Origin: an uncultured Loktanella sp.
GTDB taxonomy: Bacteria > Pseudomonadota > Alphaproteobacteria > Rhodobacterales > Rhodobacteraceae
Length of the DNA: 33,016 nt
Reading direction: 5' to 3'
NCBI GenBank assembly: GCA_937132065.1
Contig: CAKZNT010000065.1
Coordinates: 1 to 33,016, forward strand
Shown: positions 7,508 through 15,580 of the stretch, in pieces
Layout: every line of letters begins with the position of its first letter
How positions within the stretch are numbered: the stretch's first letter is position 1
Translations under genes and position numbers: made by a program
Notes under the pieces: model-generated
Database searches by the model: none
Told to the model about the DNA's origin: nothing
What the model saw: the letters and a program-made list of their open reading frames with translations, nothing else

Positions 7508-8779
7508 TTGATCACCTCGCGAAAATGGGGGCTGTTCCTGTGCCACTTGGCCACCCAGCAGCAATTCAACGGACCGATGGTGACCTTTGAACACCTCTAC
7601 CAGCAGGCCGCGTTCTCGCAGGGGCGCAAGGGGCACAAAACCGCCCGCACCGTGATGATCGAGATCGACAATTTCCGCCGCAAAATGAAGGCGCATGGGC
7701 TGGTGATCCTCAAACAGAGGCGCGGAACCGCGACGACCTACGGGCTTGACCCAACGCAGTGCACCATCGCGCCAAACGCGCCGTTTGCGCGGCGGCTCAG
7801 TACCTTGCGGGGCAGCTCGGACGCGCTTGCATTCTGGATCAAGCCCGATCTGCGGTCACATCTACCGTGGCTGTTTGCGACAATGCGGGCCAAAGTGGCC
7901 TTTGCGCAGGGGCGGGTTGGCGAGGCGCTCACCCATCAAAAGCAGGCGTTAAGCGTGACGCTGGATCCGTTTCTAAACGCCGCCTCTTACGCTGAAATCG
8001 CGCGCATCTGCTATCGCGCCGACCGCGACCTTGCGCTGGATATGCGTGATCAGGCGATTGATTTTGTCGAAAGCGGCAAGATGACAGGGGCAATTGCCCA
8101 GATATATGCGCCGCGCATTCGGGTGTCGTTTGCGTTCCAAGACGATGTGGACCCGGTCGTGCAGTGCCAGAAACTTGACGTCATCACCGCGCAATACCTC
8201 AACCAAGGCATTGATATTGCAGGGCTATGTCGTGCGTTAAATGCACGGGGGGCGATGCGGCGGCGTGCGGCCAATGATGCCGCTGGCGTGCCCGATTTCC
8301 AGCTTGGCAGCGTCCTTGCGATTACCGCCAATGACCCCGACCTTGTGCAGGCCAGCCTGTTTAACATCCTCGCGGCGTTGGAATTTAGCGACGCGGTTTC
8401 CGCGAGCGACAAAATCGCGGGGGCCGAGCTAAACTTCTGGTTCTGCGAGCAGTTCAATATCGGACGCGATAGCGCACAGGCCGAACTGCTGCTTTCACAG
8501 TTCTATATCGAAGCCAGCAATTATGACGGCGCACGGGCCGCGATCAAACGGGCCGCACGGCTTATGGCAGGCGAGCGAAATGCCACAGATGTGGCGTTCT
8601 TTCTCTACACAATGGCAAACCTGCGCACCGAACAAGCGCTGCACACAGAAGCCCCCGTGCCCACCAACATGATCCGCGCCAAATTGAACCGTGCTGGCAA
8701 AATCTACACAAGACTAGGCAACGTGATCGGCGAACGCAAAATCACACAGCTGATGAAACGGATAGACGAAATAGGTTAA
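7508..8779 (+). CDS. Unassigned protein: possible winged-helix N-terminus plus TPR-like helical repeats
   Basis: I do not recognise this family. From the TTG at 7508 the protein has 423 residues. The N-terminal ~100 residues (SRKWGLFLCHLATQ, then a basic stretch with KTARTVMIEIDNFRRKMKAHG and a beta hairpin GTATTYGLD) look like a winged-helix DNA-binding region. The rest is helical with TPR-like spacing (AQAELLLSQFYIEASNYDGARAAIKRA). The frame stays open upstream to 7298 and is protein-like from 7448 (IQLDLAETGIAICANGETAQ), with AAGGGA at 7435-7440 placed 7 bases before ATC at 7448. No ATG, GTG or TTG exists there, so the true start may be ATC at 7448 or a mutated ATG. A regulator role is only an inference. 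It ends tail-to-tail with the pentapeptide gene, stop codons overlapping in GTTAAC. Confidence 0.6.
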   Translation: MITSRKWGLFLCHLATQQQFNGPMVTFEHLYQQAAFSQGRKGHKTARTVMIEIDNFRRKMKAHGLVILKQRRGTATTYGLDPTQCTIAPNAPFARRLSTLRGSSDALAFWIKPDLRSHLPWLFATMRAKVAFAQGRVGEALTHQKQALSVTLDPFLNAASYAEIARICYRADRDLALDMRDQAIDFVESGKMTGAIAQIYAPRIRVSFAFQDDVDPVVQCQKLDVITAQYLNQGIDIAGLCRALNARGAMRRRAANDAAGVPDFQLGSVLAITANDPDLVQASLFNILAALEFSDAVSASDKIAGAELNFWFCEQFNIGRDSAQAELLLSQFYIEASNYDGARAAIKRAARLMAGERNATDVAFFLYTMANLRTEQALHTEAPVPTNMIRAKLNRAGKIYTRLGNVIGERKITQLMKRIDEIG

Positions 8780-10194
8780 CGCAACCTGAAGCGTTTTCGC
8801 AGACCAAGGCCAAGGAAGAACAGGAGCACTAGCCCCATAACCACCTCGACCGCACATAGAAATTGCACGAACCAATGCATTTCAGCAAATCCAAGGCTTG
8901 AAAAATAGAAACGATGGAAACCTAAAAAACTGAAGAGGTTAGCACCAGACAACGTAAAGGGTGCAGCCGCAGCAAACGCCTTGTCGTAAAACTCATTCAT
9001 CCAGTTAAAATAAGCACTGAACATCACCGCGAAAGTAACAAAAGCAATTCCCAGCCAGATCAACGGTCGCGTAATACTCTCGCCGTAACCTGAGAACGTC
9101 TTAAATATCCAATACGGCCAAGCCTTGAAATAGGGCCAAACTTCTTTGGACTTCGACAATCCCAACTGCCGCGCAAACTCCATCTCACGGCGGAAAAAGA
9201 AATGCTCCTCCTCAGGCAACCCCTGCCTGCCCATTTCATGGCGGAGAGTCGCAGAAGATTCTTTGGCGACCTCTTTGGTTGAGATATGCTCAGCATCCCC
9301 GCTCACTTCATCCAACAACACCTGATCCATCGATGGCCAAAACGCCTTATCCGCTGTCACTATCACCTTCCCCGAAAACACAGCACCCGCCAAAACGGGA
9401 TAATACTGCGGAAATTCGGCTTTGCGAAAACTGACCAATTTTGCAAGTACTGCTTCGGTAAAATCTGGAACACAAATTTGGCCCCCATCTCGCAACCCGA
9501 ATCTCGTGCCAACAAACTTCGCAGGTCCCTCAAAAGTGGCAAAGCGGAATTTGGCGTCTTGCCTGAAGGTGGCAGAGTGAAAATAGGCGTCTTGCCTGAA
9601 GATGGCGGAGAAGAAATAGGCGCCTTGCGTGAAGGTGGCGGATGGGAACTCGGCGTTTTGCGTGAAGGTGGCGGAGTAGAAATAGGCGTCTTGCCTGAAG
9701 ATGGCGGAGTCGAAACTGGCGCCTTGCGTGAAGGTAGCGGAGGGGAAATTGGCGTTTTGCATGAAGATGACGTAGCGAAAACTGGCGGCTTGCGTGAAGG
9801 TGGCGGAGCGAAAATTGGCAACTTGCGTGAAAATACGTTTTTCTAACTCAACTGGGTTGGAGAATCGTATTTCAGAAAGCCTTATTGCTTCGTCAAAATC
9901 AGGAAACCCTGTATAGGAAAAACCCTTACTGTTGCGCTTTACCATTTCGGCACGGTGCATCTTGCGTACCTCGGCCTCCACATCGCTCCAACCCAGCGTG
10001 TCGGCAACCTCAACCTGTGAACTTGCACAAACCCGCGCCCGCTCCTCGTCACTTAACTCCTGACACGCCCACGCATTCCAAACCTTGCGGTTCTTCTCTG
10101 CCAACTCCCAATCAACCCGCTCCCTCTCCTGCTCCCCATACAACGTCATCAACACATACCAAGGGTTCGTGTTCGCGTCCTTCAACTCACTCAT
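8776..10194 (-). CDS. Pentapeptide-repeat membrane protein
   Basis: A 472-residue protein. The N-terminal ~110 residues are charged and helical. Residues about 121-233 are pentapeptide repeats with F/A spacing, mostly in ten-residue pairs such as [20 protein letters not shown], which would form a right-handed beta helix. The C-terminal ~150 residues carry two clear membrane segments ([20 protein letters not shown] and [20 protein letters not shown]) separated by a hydrophobic segment with [11 protein letters not shown]. This repeat-plus-two-helix layout occurs in bacterial pentapeptide proteins related to two-helix ion channels, but I see no TVGYGD-type filter. Function unknown. The gene is visibly less GC-rich than rimO, and its repeats are near-identical in DNA, which suggests recent repeat expansion. 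Confidence 0.8.
   Translation of the reverse strand: MSELKDANTNPWYVLMTLYGEQERERVDWELAEKNRKVWNAWACQELSDEERARVCASSQVEVADTLGWSDVEAEVRKMHRAEMVKRNSKGFSYTGFPDFDEAIRLSEIRFSNPVELEKRIFTQVANFRSATFTQAASFRYVIFMQNANFPSATFTQGASFDSAIFRQDAYFYSATFTQNAEFPSATFTQGAYFFSAIFRQDAYFHSATFRQDAKFRFATFEGPAKFVGTRFGLRDGGQICVPDFTEAVLAKLVSFRKAEFPQYYPVLAGAVFSGKVIVTADKAFWPSMDQVLLDEVSGDAEHISTKEVAKESSATLRHEMGRQGLPEEEHFFFRREMEFARQLGLSKSKEVWPYFKAWPYWIFKTFSGYGESITRPLIWLGIAFVTFAVMFSAYFNWMNEFYDKAFAAAAPFTLSGANLFSFLGFHRFYFSSLGFAEMHWFVQFLCAVEVVMGLVLLFFLGLGLRKRFRLR
9496..9834 (-). repeat. Tandem 30-bp DNA repeats encoding the pentapeptide helix
   Basis: About ten imperfect units of 30 bp, each containing a version of CTTGCGTGAAGGTGGCGGAG on the plus strand. 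Each unit encodes ten residues, so copy number can change without a frameshift. The repeats are coding, not CRISPR, since there are no unique spacers. Confidence 0.85.
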
Positions 10195-10287
10195 AATCCA
10201 TCCCTCAAATACCCAGCCACCCTAGCCAGCCCCCTCCCCCACCACAACATCTTCCCAACTGCCACACCTTCGGATAAACCCACCCAC

Positions 10288-11679
10288 ATGACACAAAACC
10301 CGCCCTCCCTGCGCCCCGACCTCGCCCCGACCGCCCGCTTTAGCGAGCCTAAACGTGACGGCCAGCCCACTATCGGCATGGTCTCTCTTGGCTGCCCCAA
10401 GGCGCTGGTTGATAGCGAGCGCATCCTCACCCGCCTGCGCGCCGAAGGCTACGCGATCTCGCCCGACTACGCGGGCGCAGAAGCCGTGATCGTCAACACC
10501 TGCGGCTTTCTCGACTCCGCCAAGGCCGAATCCTTGGATGCCATCGGCGAAGCGCTCAAGGAAAACGGCAAGGTCATCGTCACAGGCTGCCTCGGCGCCG
10601 AACCCGACTACATCCGCGAACACCACCCGCAAATCCTCGCCGTGACTGGCCCGCACCAATACGAACAGGTGCTCGACGCGGTGCACACCGCCGTGCCGCC
10701 ATCCCCCGACCCGTTCATCGACCTTTTGCCCGCCACAGGCGTGTCCCTGACGCCGCGCCACTACAGCTACCTCAAAATCTCCGAGGGCTGTAACCACAAG
10801 TGTAAGTTCTGCATCATCCCCGACATGCGCGGAAAACTCGCCAGCAGGCCCGCCCACGCCATCCTGCGCGAAGCCGAAAAGCTGGTGCAGGCAGGCGTAA
10901 AAGAACTGCTCGTCATTTCCCAAGACACCTCCGCCTACGGCCTCGACCGCAAATACGACACGAACCCGTGGAAAGACGGCGAGGTCCGCTCCCATATCCT
11001 CGATCTCACACGCGAACTGGGGAACTTAGGCGCATGGGTGCGCCTGCACTACGTCTACCCCTACCCGCACGTGCGCGACCTGATCCCGCTCATGGCAGAC
11101 CCAAGCAACGGCATCCTGCCCTACCTCGACATCCCGTTCCAACACTCGCACCCGGACGTGCTACGCCGCATGGCCCGCCCCGCCGCAGGAGCCAAAACGC
11201 TCGATGAAATCCGCGCATGGCGGGCAATCTGCCCCGACATCACCCTGCGCTCGACCTTCATCGTCGGCTACCCCGGTGAATCTGAGTCAGAATTCCAACA
11301 CCTGCTCGACTGGCTCGACGAGGCGCAGTTGGATAGGGTCGGCTGTTTTCAGTATGAAAACGTAGACGGCGCGCGCTCGAACGCCCTGCCCGACCACGTA
11401 TCCGCCGAGGTCAAACAAGACCGCTGGAACCGTTTCATGGAAAAAGCCCAAGCGATATCGGAAGCCAAACTGCAAGCCAAAGTCGGCAAGATCATAGAAG
11501 TGATCGTAGACGACATCGACGAAGACGGCATCGCCACCTGCCGCACATGGGCAGACGCACCAGAGATCGACGGGAACTTGTTTATCGACGAGGGGACGGA
11601 TGGGTTGTCAGTTGGGGATGTCGCGCGCGTTGAGGTGGAAGAGGCTGGGGATTATGATTTGTGGGGGGCGCGGGTTTGA
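10288..11679 (+). CDS. rimO: Ribosomal protein uS12 methylthiotransferase RimO
   Basis: A 463-residue radical-SAM methylthiotransferase. The N-terminal UPF0004 domain has the three cluster cysteines C36 ([13 protein letters not shown]), C72 ([10 protein letters not shown]) and C101 (VTGCLG). The radical-SAM motif is CNHKCKFC (C168, C172, C175), and the C-terminal ~65 residues form the TRAM domain. [12 protein letters not shown] and the [11 protein letters not shown] stretch distinguish RimO from MiaB. It adds a methylthio group to the aspartate near position 89 of uS12 using two 4Fe-4S clusters and SAM. Isolated gene; its last 28 bp overlap a convergent unknown gene. The N-terminus carries about 25 extra residues before the first beta strand. 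Confidence 0.95.
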   Translation: MTQNPPSLRPDLAPTARFSEPKRDGQPTIGMVSLGCPKALVDSERILTRLRAEGYAISPDYAGAEAVIVNTCGFLDSAKAESLDAIGEALKENGKVIVTGCLGAEPDYIREHHPQILAVTGPHQYEQVLDAVHTAVPPSPDPFIDLLPATGVSLTPRHYSYLKISEGCNHKCKFCIIPDMRGKLASRPAHAILREAEKLVQAGVKELLVISQDTSAYGLDRKYDTNPWKDGEVRSHILDLTRELGNLGAWVRLHYVYPYPHVRDLIPLMADPSNGILPYLDIPFQHSHPDVLRRMARPAAGAKTLDEIRAWRAICPDITLRSTFIVGYPGESESEFQHLLDWLDEAQLDRVGCFQYENVDGARSNALPDHVSAEVKQDRWNRFMEKAQAISEAKLQAKVGKIIEVIVDDIDEDGIATCRTWADAPEIDGNLFIDEGTDGLSVGDVARVEVEEAGDYDLWGARV

Positions 11680-12512
11680 GAAAAGGCTTTAGCTAAATCC
11701 TTCATTCCTTGGTCTTTGTCCAAATCGTAACTCACGATTCGAGAATGGAGTGAGACCCTAGTTTCGTCTTTAGCGAATTGAGAAATGACTCTCTTTATGT
11801 CGTTTTGACTTGTCCTATATCGCGGCGCGCCGAACGAGTTGAGAAACGCAATTTGTATTAGGTGTAAACACACCAAGCGATCCCATCGATCTCGTGCCTC
11901 ATCTCTTCTCAAGCCATTAAAAAAATCCAGCACTCTAAGAATTGCGGAGTCGTCGTCGATAAATCTATCGAAGCCTTCGAATGTTGGCATTTCACCGTTT
12001 TCACAGACAATATCGCTGTAACTTCTCAAGTTGTCTGAATAAAAGTGATCAAAATCTCGTCGATCCTCATCCCTCACATCCTTAAACAGATCGATGTCTG
12101 TCATTATCCAACTCATAGCTAAAACGTAGTTGATGAAATTGAAATCCTCAGGTTTAGCTACCCTCGTATCTAAATGGATAGATGCCCTTTCCACCGCTCT
12201 TAAGACAGAAATCAGTTCCAAAAAGCGAAATACAAAGCTTCTAAAATAGTATCCTGTATTGGAGTAACTACCTTTCACTTCTGTCCAACCTTTGTCGTGG
12301 TGATCATATAGATTCCACATTCGTTGATTGAAGCGAGCCGTTGAACCAATGAGACGTCCATAATGGGCCCCAACTAACTCGCTTAGTTTCTTTTTCTGCT
12401 CGTATTGGTAATCGATTTCGGCAGAGTGCTTCATTTCTTTTCTCTTAAAGTAATGCGACACTAATCCAGAAACGATTGCTGAAACTAAAACAGTCCAAAA
12501 CAAATCACTCAT
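11652..12512 (-). CDS. Hypothetical protein with one N-terminal membrane anchor
   Basis: I do not recognise this family. From ATG 12512 the protein has 286 residues; a TTG at 12557 is an alternative start. It opens with one membrane helix ([19 protein letters not shown]) followed by a positive KRKEMKH, so the bulk should be cytoplasmic. The remainder is charged and mostly helical ([38 protein letters not shown]) without catalytic motifs I can name. Codon and base use are clearly AT-richer than rimO, ribH or carB, and it is flanked by gene-poor repeat-bearing DNA, both consistent with recent acquisition. It overlaps the 3' end of rimO by 28 bp. Confidence 0.6.
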   Translation of the reverse strand: MSDLFWTVLVSAIVSGLVSHYFKRKEMKHSAEIDYQYEQKKKLSELVGAHYGRLIGSTARFNQRMWNLYDHHDKGWTEVKGSYSNTGYYFRSFVFRFLELISVLRAVERASIHLDTRVAKPEDFNFINYVLAMSWIMTDIDLFKDVRDEDRRDFDHFYSDNLRSYSDIVCENGEMPTFEGFDRFIDDDSAILRVLDFFNGLRRDEARDRWDRLVCLHLIQIAFLNSFGAPRYRTSQNDIKRVISQFAKDETRVSLHSRIVSYDLDKDQGMKDLAKAFSQTRAPHKS

Positions 12513-12665
12513 CTTCACAAGCCAAGGGATGGCTGTTTGGGAAGCTTCCAATTTCAATCTCTCTCAAATTTATCAATTTATACATTGCGGCCAAACCGAA
12601 CCCGCTGCAACCAAATCCGTCCAGCTTCGCTGGGCAGCGCCCGTTCGGGGCTCCACTCGTTTTCG

Positions 12666-12697
12666 GCTAAAACTGTCCTCGACAGTTTTCGAGACGC
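12666..12697. repeat. 32-base palindrome-bearing repeat, copy 1
   Basis: Starts GCTAAAACTGTC. The core is AAAACTGTC (12669-12677), CTC, GACAGTTTT (12681-12689), a perfect 9-bp inverted repeat. It matches the copy at 12816 in 31 of 32 positions. REP-like. Confidence 0.75.
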
Positions 12698-12815
12698 CTC
12701 AAACCCTCCCCCATGGTGAGGGCGCTTCGCACCCACCCCGAGGTCCAGGCGCTAGTGGCGGATAGCAACGGTAAACATTGCATCTTTCGCACCCCCTGCG
12801 CTGCGCGCGTTCACT

Positions 12816-12847
12816 GCTAAAACTGTCCTCGACAGTTTTCAAGACGC
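12816..12847. repeat. 32-base palindrome-bearing repeat, copy 2
   Basis: Identical to copy 1 except A at 12841 for G at 12691, and exactly 150 bp away. Both copies are followed downstream by CCCCGAGGTCCA and GCGC (12736-12752 and 12855-12871), so the repeated unit is probably longer than 32 bases with an internal insertion in copy 1. Confidence 0.75.
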
Positions 12848-13124
12848 AGTTCACCCCCGAGGTCCAAGCGCCGACATAAATAACGGAACACACCGCCCTC
12901 ATTTTCAAACGATTGAATTGAGTTTTCGGGGCCACGAGAATACTATCGCGGAAGGCAAAGCCATCAACTGCCTGTCTCAGGGACAGGAGCGTTTCGGACG
13001 ATTAAGGCGGGGGGCTTTGCTGTTTCGGCTCTGTCGAGACAGACGGGTTAGGGATGTGCTTGCTGCACTTCGGATGTGGAGACGCTTCGGGCGATGAATA
13101 GGCGGACCTAACCCGCACCAACCA

Positions 13125-13152
13125 GTGCACGCGCAGTGCACGCCCCGTGCAC
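13125..13152. repeat. Triple GTGCAC array, 11-bp period, locus 1
   Basis: GTGCAC occurs at 13125-13130, 13136-13141 and 13147-13152, an exact 11-bp period, and the last copy is followed by GCAA. It starts 6 bases from the stop codon of the yigZ-like gene. The same array recurs at 32717-32744. Confidence 0.7.
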
Positions 13153-13157
13153 GCAAA

Positions 13158-13511
13158 TCACACCCGACTTTCGACCCACACCCTGACGCACTCTTGCACA
13201 TGTCGAAACCGGTCGCCTCCCAGATGTTTGCCGCCATACCACCGCGTCACGACGACAATCTCGCCCGTGATCCCCTCGCGCTCCAGCATCCGCAAGATCA
13301 CCATCCCCGCCCCGCTCTCGCCGTCATCGGCCTTGAGCGGTGTGCCATCGGGCAGGATCACCCCCCACGTGTTATGGGTGGCCTTGGCGAATTTCTTGTT
13401 GCGGCACAGTGCCTTAATGAACGCCGCCGCATCTTCGGCGGAGCCACATGCCCCGCCTGACACCGCGTATTTCGATCCGCGATCACTGACGACATTCTGG
13501 ATAATGCGCAT
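13158..13511 (-). CDS. YigZ/IMPACT (UPF0029) family protein
   Basis: A 117-residue single-domain protein matching the UPF0029 N-terminal domain: NKKFAKATHNTWGVILPDG, then the signature DDGESGAGMVILRML and VVVTRWYGGKHLGGDRF. Usual YigZ proteins are about 200 residues; only the IMPACT domain is present, as in some alphaproteobacterial forms. The family relates to eukaryotic IMPACT, a regulator of GCN2, but the bacterial role is not known. The ATG lies 6 bp after the ribH stop with TTAGGCGG as its ribosome-binding site, so it is probably cotranscribed with ribH and under the same FMN riboswitch. Confidence 0.85.
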   Translation of the reverse strand: MRIIQNVVSDRGSKYAVSGGACGSAEDAAAFIKALCRNKKFAKATHNTWGVILPDGTPLKADDGESGAGMVILRMLEREGITGEIVVVTRWYGGKHLGGDRFRHVQECVRVWVESRV

Positions 13512-13517
13512 CGCCGC

Positions 13518-13952
13518 CTAAGCGGCCATCGCCGCACGCGCGCGGCCAATCGCCAAAGCAGCCTGCGCCGCCTCGCGCCCCTTTTCAACAAAATGCGCCG
13601 CGTAAATCGCGTTGTGATGGGCGGTTTCCTGAAAATGATGCGGGGTCAAAGACACCGACAAAACAGGCACACCCGTATCCATGCTCGCGCGCATCAACCC
13701 GTCAACGACCGCAGAGGCTACGAAATCGTGACGATATATCCCGCCGTCAACGACAAGGGCGGCAGCGGCCACGGCGGCGTAGCGCCCAGTGCTTGCTAAG
13801 TCTTTGGCAAGTAACGGCATTTCAAACGCGCCAGGCACGTCGAATACGTCTACCTGATCTGCGGGAATCAATTCGCAAAACCCTTCCAAGGCCCGATCCA
13901 CAATATGTGAATGCCAGTTGGCCTTGATGAAAGCGTATCTCGTGAGTGTCAT
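13518..13952 (-). CDS. ribH: 6,7-dimethyl-8-ribityllumazine synthase, RibH2 type
   Basis: A 144-residue lumazine synthase condensing 5-amino-6-ribitylamino-uracil with dihydroxybutanone phosphate in riboflavin synthesis. Recognisable features: KANWHSHIVDRA at the N-terminus, FDVPGAFEMPLLAK, VVDGGIYRHDFVASAVVDGLM with the catalytic histidine, and VLSVSLTPHHFQE. Those last two stretches are those of Brucella/Rhizobium RibH2, a decameric type, rather than the usual pentameric/icosahedral RibH. AAAGGAG (13960-13966 as complement) lies 8 bases from the ATG. As in Brucella it stands apart from other rib genes and directly follows an FMN riboswitch. Confidence 0.93.
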   Translation of the reverse strand: MTLTRYAFIKANWHSHIVDRALEGFCELIPADQVDVFDVPGAFEMPLLAKDLASTGRYAAVAAAALVVDGGIYRHDFVASAVVDGLMRASMDTGVPVLSVSLTPHHFQETAHHNAIYAAHFVEKGREAAQAALAIGRARAAMAA

Positions 13953-14027
13953 TTTTAATCTCCTTTAAGCCACGACACGTCACTCAAAGCACGATCACAC
14001 GCATGCCCCCCGAAAGGACCACCCGCG

Positions 14028-14145
14028 TTCTCTCACATCCGGACTATGACCGTCGGTTCAGGAATTACACCTGATCTGCTGACCTTGGAAAACCAAGCGC
14101 TCGCGGACTATAACCGCCGGTGGGGAATTGCACCCCGCCCTGAGA
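14028..14145 (-). promoter_or_regulatory. FMN riboswitch (RFN element) controlling ribH
   Basis: On the minus strand the conserved RFN blocks occur in order: GGGCGGGGTGCAATTCCCCA, CCGGCGGTTATAGTCCGCGAG, a variable stem (CTTGGTTTTCCAAG), GATCAGGTGTAATTCCTGA, ACCGACGGTCATAGTCCGGAT and GAGAGAA. It lies about 75 bases ahead of the ribH start. FMN binding is expected to lower ribH expression. No clear terminator hairpin was found between it and the ATG, so translational control of the ribosome-binding site is a fair guess. Confidence 0.95.
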
Positions 14146-14216
14146 ACATGGATTTTGTTGCATAGGTTGGCGGGCAGCTTCAAGCGCATTCCCGAAGGTT
14201 GGCGTGCAAAATGCGA

Positions 14217-14933
14217 CTATCCCTGCGGCACAATCTGAAGCTGGCGCGCGACCCGTTGCACCGTAGCAAGTCGGTCGGCGTTGGCGGGGTGTGACCCCAA
14301 AAACTGGTTGCCCGGATCAGGGATGCGGAAAAAGAACTCCGCGCCGCGAAGCGGATTAAACCCTGCCCGCGCCGCGATAACCGTGCCCATCGCATCGGCC
14401 TCAAGCTCGAAGTCCTTGGAATAGGTCCGCGCGCCGATTTCAGCCCCAAGGCGCACGCCCGCGCGGATCGACTCCTCGCGCCCGCCAGAAAGCACAGAGG
14501 CCAGCCCGCCCAATATCTGCGCCCCCGCCATCGCGTTCTCGTTCTGGCGCACAATGTGGCCAAGAATGTGGTGCGCGGCCTCATGGGACATGATGAACGC
14601 CATCTCGTCGCTGTTTTGCGCCTCTGCGATCAGTGCGAGTGTGAAGGCGATAATCGGGCGGCCCTCGTCATCTTGGGTTTGAAACGCGTTGGGCGGTGCG
14701 TTTGGCGTCTCGTCGACGACAATGCGAAAGTCACAGTTCAGGGTTGGCGCGCGGCGGGTGCACATCTCTTCGGCAACGGGGGCCACGGTTTGCACCACCG
14801 CAACCACCCTTTCAATTGTGCTACGCTCGATGATGATGGTTTGCGGTTCAGGGGGCGGCAAGACCTCGGGCGCGGGCGGCGTCACGCTACAGCCTGCCAG
14901 CACGGCAAATGAGAGAAGGAGCAGTCTGCGCAT
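14217..14933 (-). CDS. M48-family metalloprotease lipoprotein
   Basis: A 238-residue protein with a lipoprotein signal (MRRLLLLSFAVLAGC, lipidated C15), a Pro-rich linker, and a gluzincin protease domain with HEAAH at 117-121 followed by HILGH. The third zinc ligand is the glutamate in FELEADAMG. This is the periplasmic, lipid-anchored BepA/LoiP-like branch of M48 without membrane helices or TPR domain. These proteases degrade or repair outer-membrane proteins. C-terminal SHPANADRLATV is typical of the family. Its 3' end is followed by the riboswitch region of ribH. Confidence 0.9.
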   Translation of the reverse strand: MRRLLLLSFAVLAGCSVTPPAPEVLPPPEPQTIIIERSTIERVVAVVQTVAPVAEEMCTRRAPTLNCDFRIVVDETPNAPPNAFQTQDDEGRPIIAFTLALIAEAQNSDEMAFIMSHEAAHHILGHIVRQNENAMAGAQILGGLASVLSGGREESIRAGVRLGAEIGARTYSKDFELEADAMGTVIAARAGFNPLRGAEFFFRIPDPGNQFLGSHPANADRLATVQRVARQLQIVPQG

Positions 14934-15053
14934 CGGTCTGGTGGTCGCCTCTAGGTTTCAGTCGTTCATACCAGATACACCCCCACCGCCTAGCCCCAAC
15001 CTGTGCACAATCGCGCGATTGGCAGATTGTCGCGACTGCGCTAAGTTACCGAT

Positions 15054-15296
15054 ATGTTTACAATTGAGCACGAATTTGACCGCACCATCATCACCCTTGT
15101 CGACGAGGATAAAACCCCGCTGCTAGAGGATGTTGTCATCAACACCTTTGAAGAGCATGTGACCCTGTCCCAGTGGGATCAAGCGCAGCAAAAGATGCTC
15201 AAGATTACCCTGTCCTTGTCGCAGGTCCGCGATCTTGAGGCCGCGCTTGACTTGCCCGAAGGGGTTTATCGCTTGCGTGCTGTGGGCGACGAATAA
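15054..15296 (+). CDS. Small conserved-looking acidic protein, unknown function
   Basis: An 80-residue acidic protein, MFTIEHEFDRTIITLVDEDK..., ending LPEGVYRLRAVGDE. It reads as a compact beta-rich fold with a short helix (SQVRDLEAALDL). I do not recognise a function. It is divergent from the M48 gene and lies directly before the LysR remnant. Codon use is coding-like. Confidence 0.6.
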   Translation: MFTIEHEFDRTIITLVDEDKTPLLEDVVINTFEEHVTLSQWDQAQQKMLKITLSLSQVRDLEAALDLPEGVYRLRAVGDE

Positions 15297-15301
15297 AATG
15301 G

Positions 15302-15496
15302 CCCACAAACTATGTTGATCGGTTGGTGTGCGAATTCCACAGCCAGATTATCGCGCATTTCATGGACCGTGACATTCTGCTGCAACCCCGATTTAGCGCC
15401 GAGCGTGAAGACTGGGTGCAGCAAATGGTGGCGGCAGGCCACGGAATTGCGCCACATCATCGCCATGGCCAAATCTCACAACTGGTAGAGGCATAG
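15302..15496 (+). pseudogene. LysR-type regulator remnant (C-terminal effector domain fragment)
   Basis: In one frame the sequence reads PTNYVDRLVCEFHSQIIAHF, MDRDILLQPRFSAEREDWVQ and QMVAAGHGIAP before a stop at 15494. EREDWVQQMVAAGHGI is typical of the effector-binding domain of LysR-type regulators. There is no DNA-binding helix-turn-helix, no start codon and no room for the missing ~200 residues, and the last part (HHRHGQISQLVEA) has lost the usual P-E motif. It is therefore a decayed fragment of about 64 residues. Confidence 0.65.
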
Positions 15497-15499
15497 AAA

Positions 15500-15518
15500 C
15501 AATAGACGTTAACTATTG
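15500..15518. promoter_or_regulatory. LysR/OxyR-type binding box upstream of msrB
   Basis: CAATAG (15500-15505), seven bases, CTATTG (15513-15518) is a perfect inverted repeat with the core ATAG-N7-CTAT, which contains T-N11-A. This is the LysR-type box and one half of the known OxyR motif (ATAG-N7-CTAT). It lies 63 bp ahead of msrB, a gene family often under oxidant control. Only one half-site is seen. Confidence 0.5.
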
Positions 15519-15580
15519 GTAATGCCGTTTGAAGAGCCCTATCTGATGTTCAACACCAACCAGACAAGAGGGAATTCTCA

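Larger units (their letters stand above)
12513..13157. other. Gene-poor interval with repeated palindromes
   Basis: About 645 bp in which I find no convincing gene on either strand. It contains two copies of a 32-base repeat with an internal palindrome, two copies of a CCCCGAGGTCCANGCGC string that follows each of them, a short CTGTC/GACAG hairpin near 12971, and a triple GTGCAC array at its right end. The left part is AT-rich like the neighbouring unknown gene. Confidence 0.6.

Noticed and set aside
9496..9834. 30-bp direct repeats that look like a CRISPR array.
   Set aside because: They are adjacent with no unique spacers, and keep a reading frame encoding pentapeptide repeats.
10222..10995. 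257-residue minus-strand frame opposite rimO.
   Set aside because: Antisense shadow of rimO; no features.
12513..13157. Small open frames in the repeat-rich interval.
   Set aside because: All lack ribosome-binding sites and read through repeat units in both strands.
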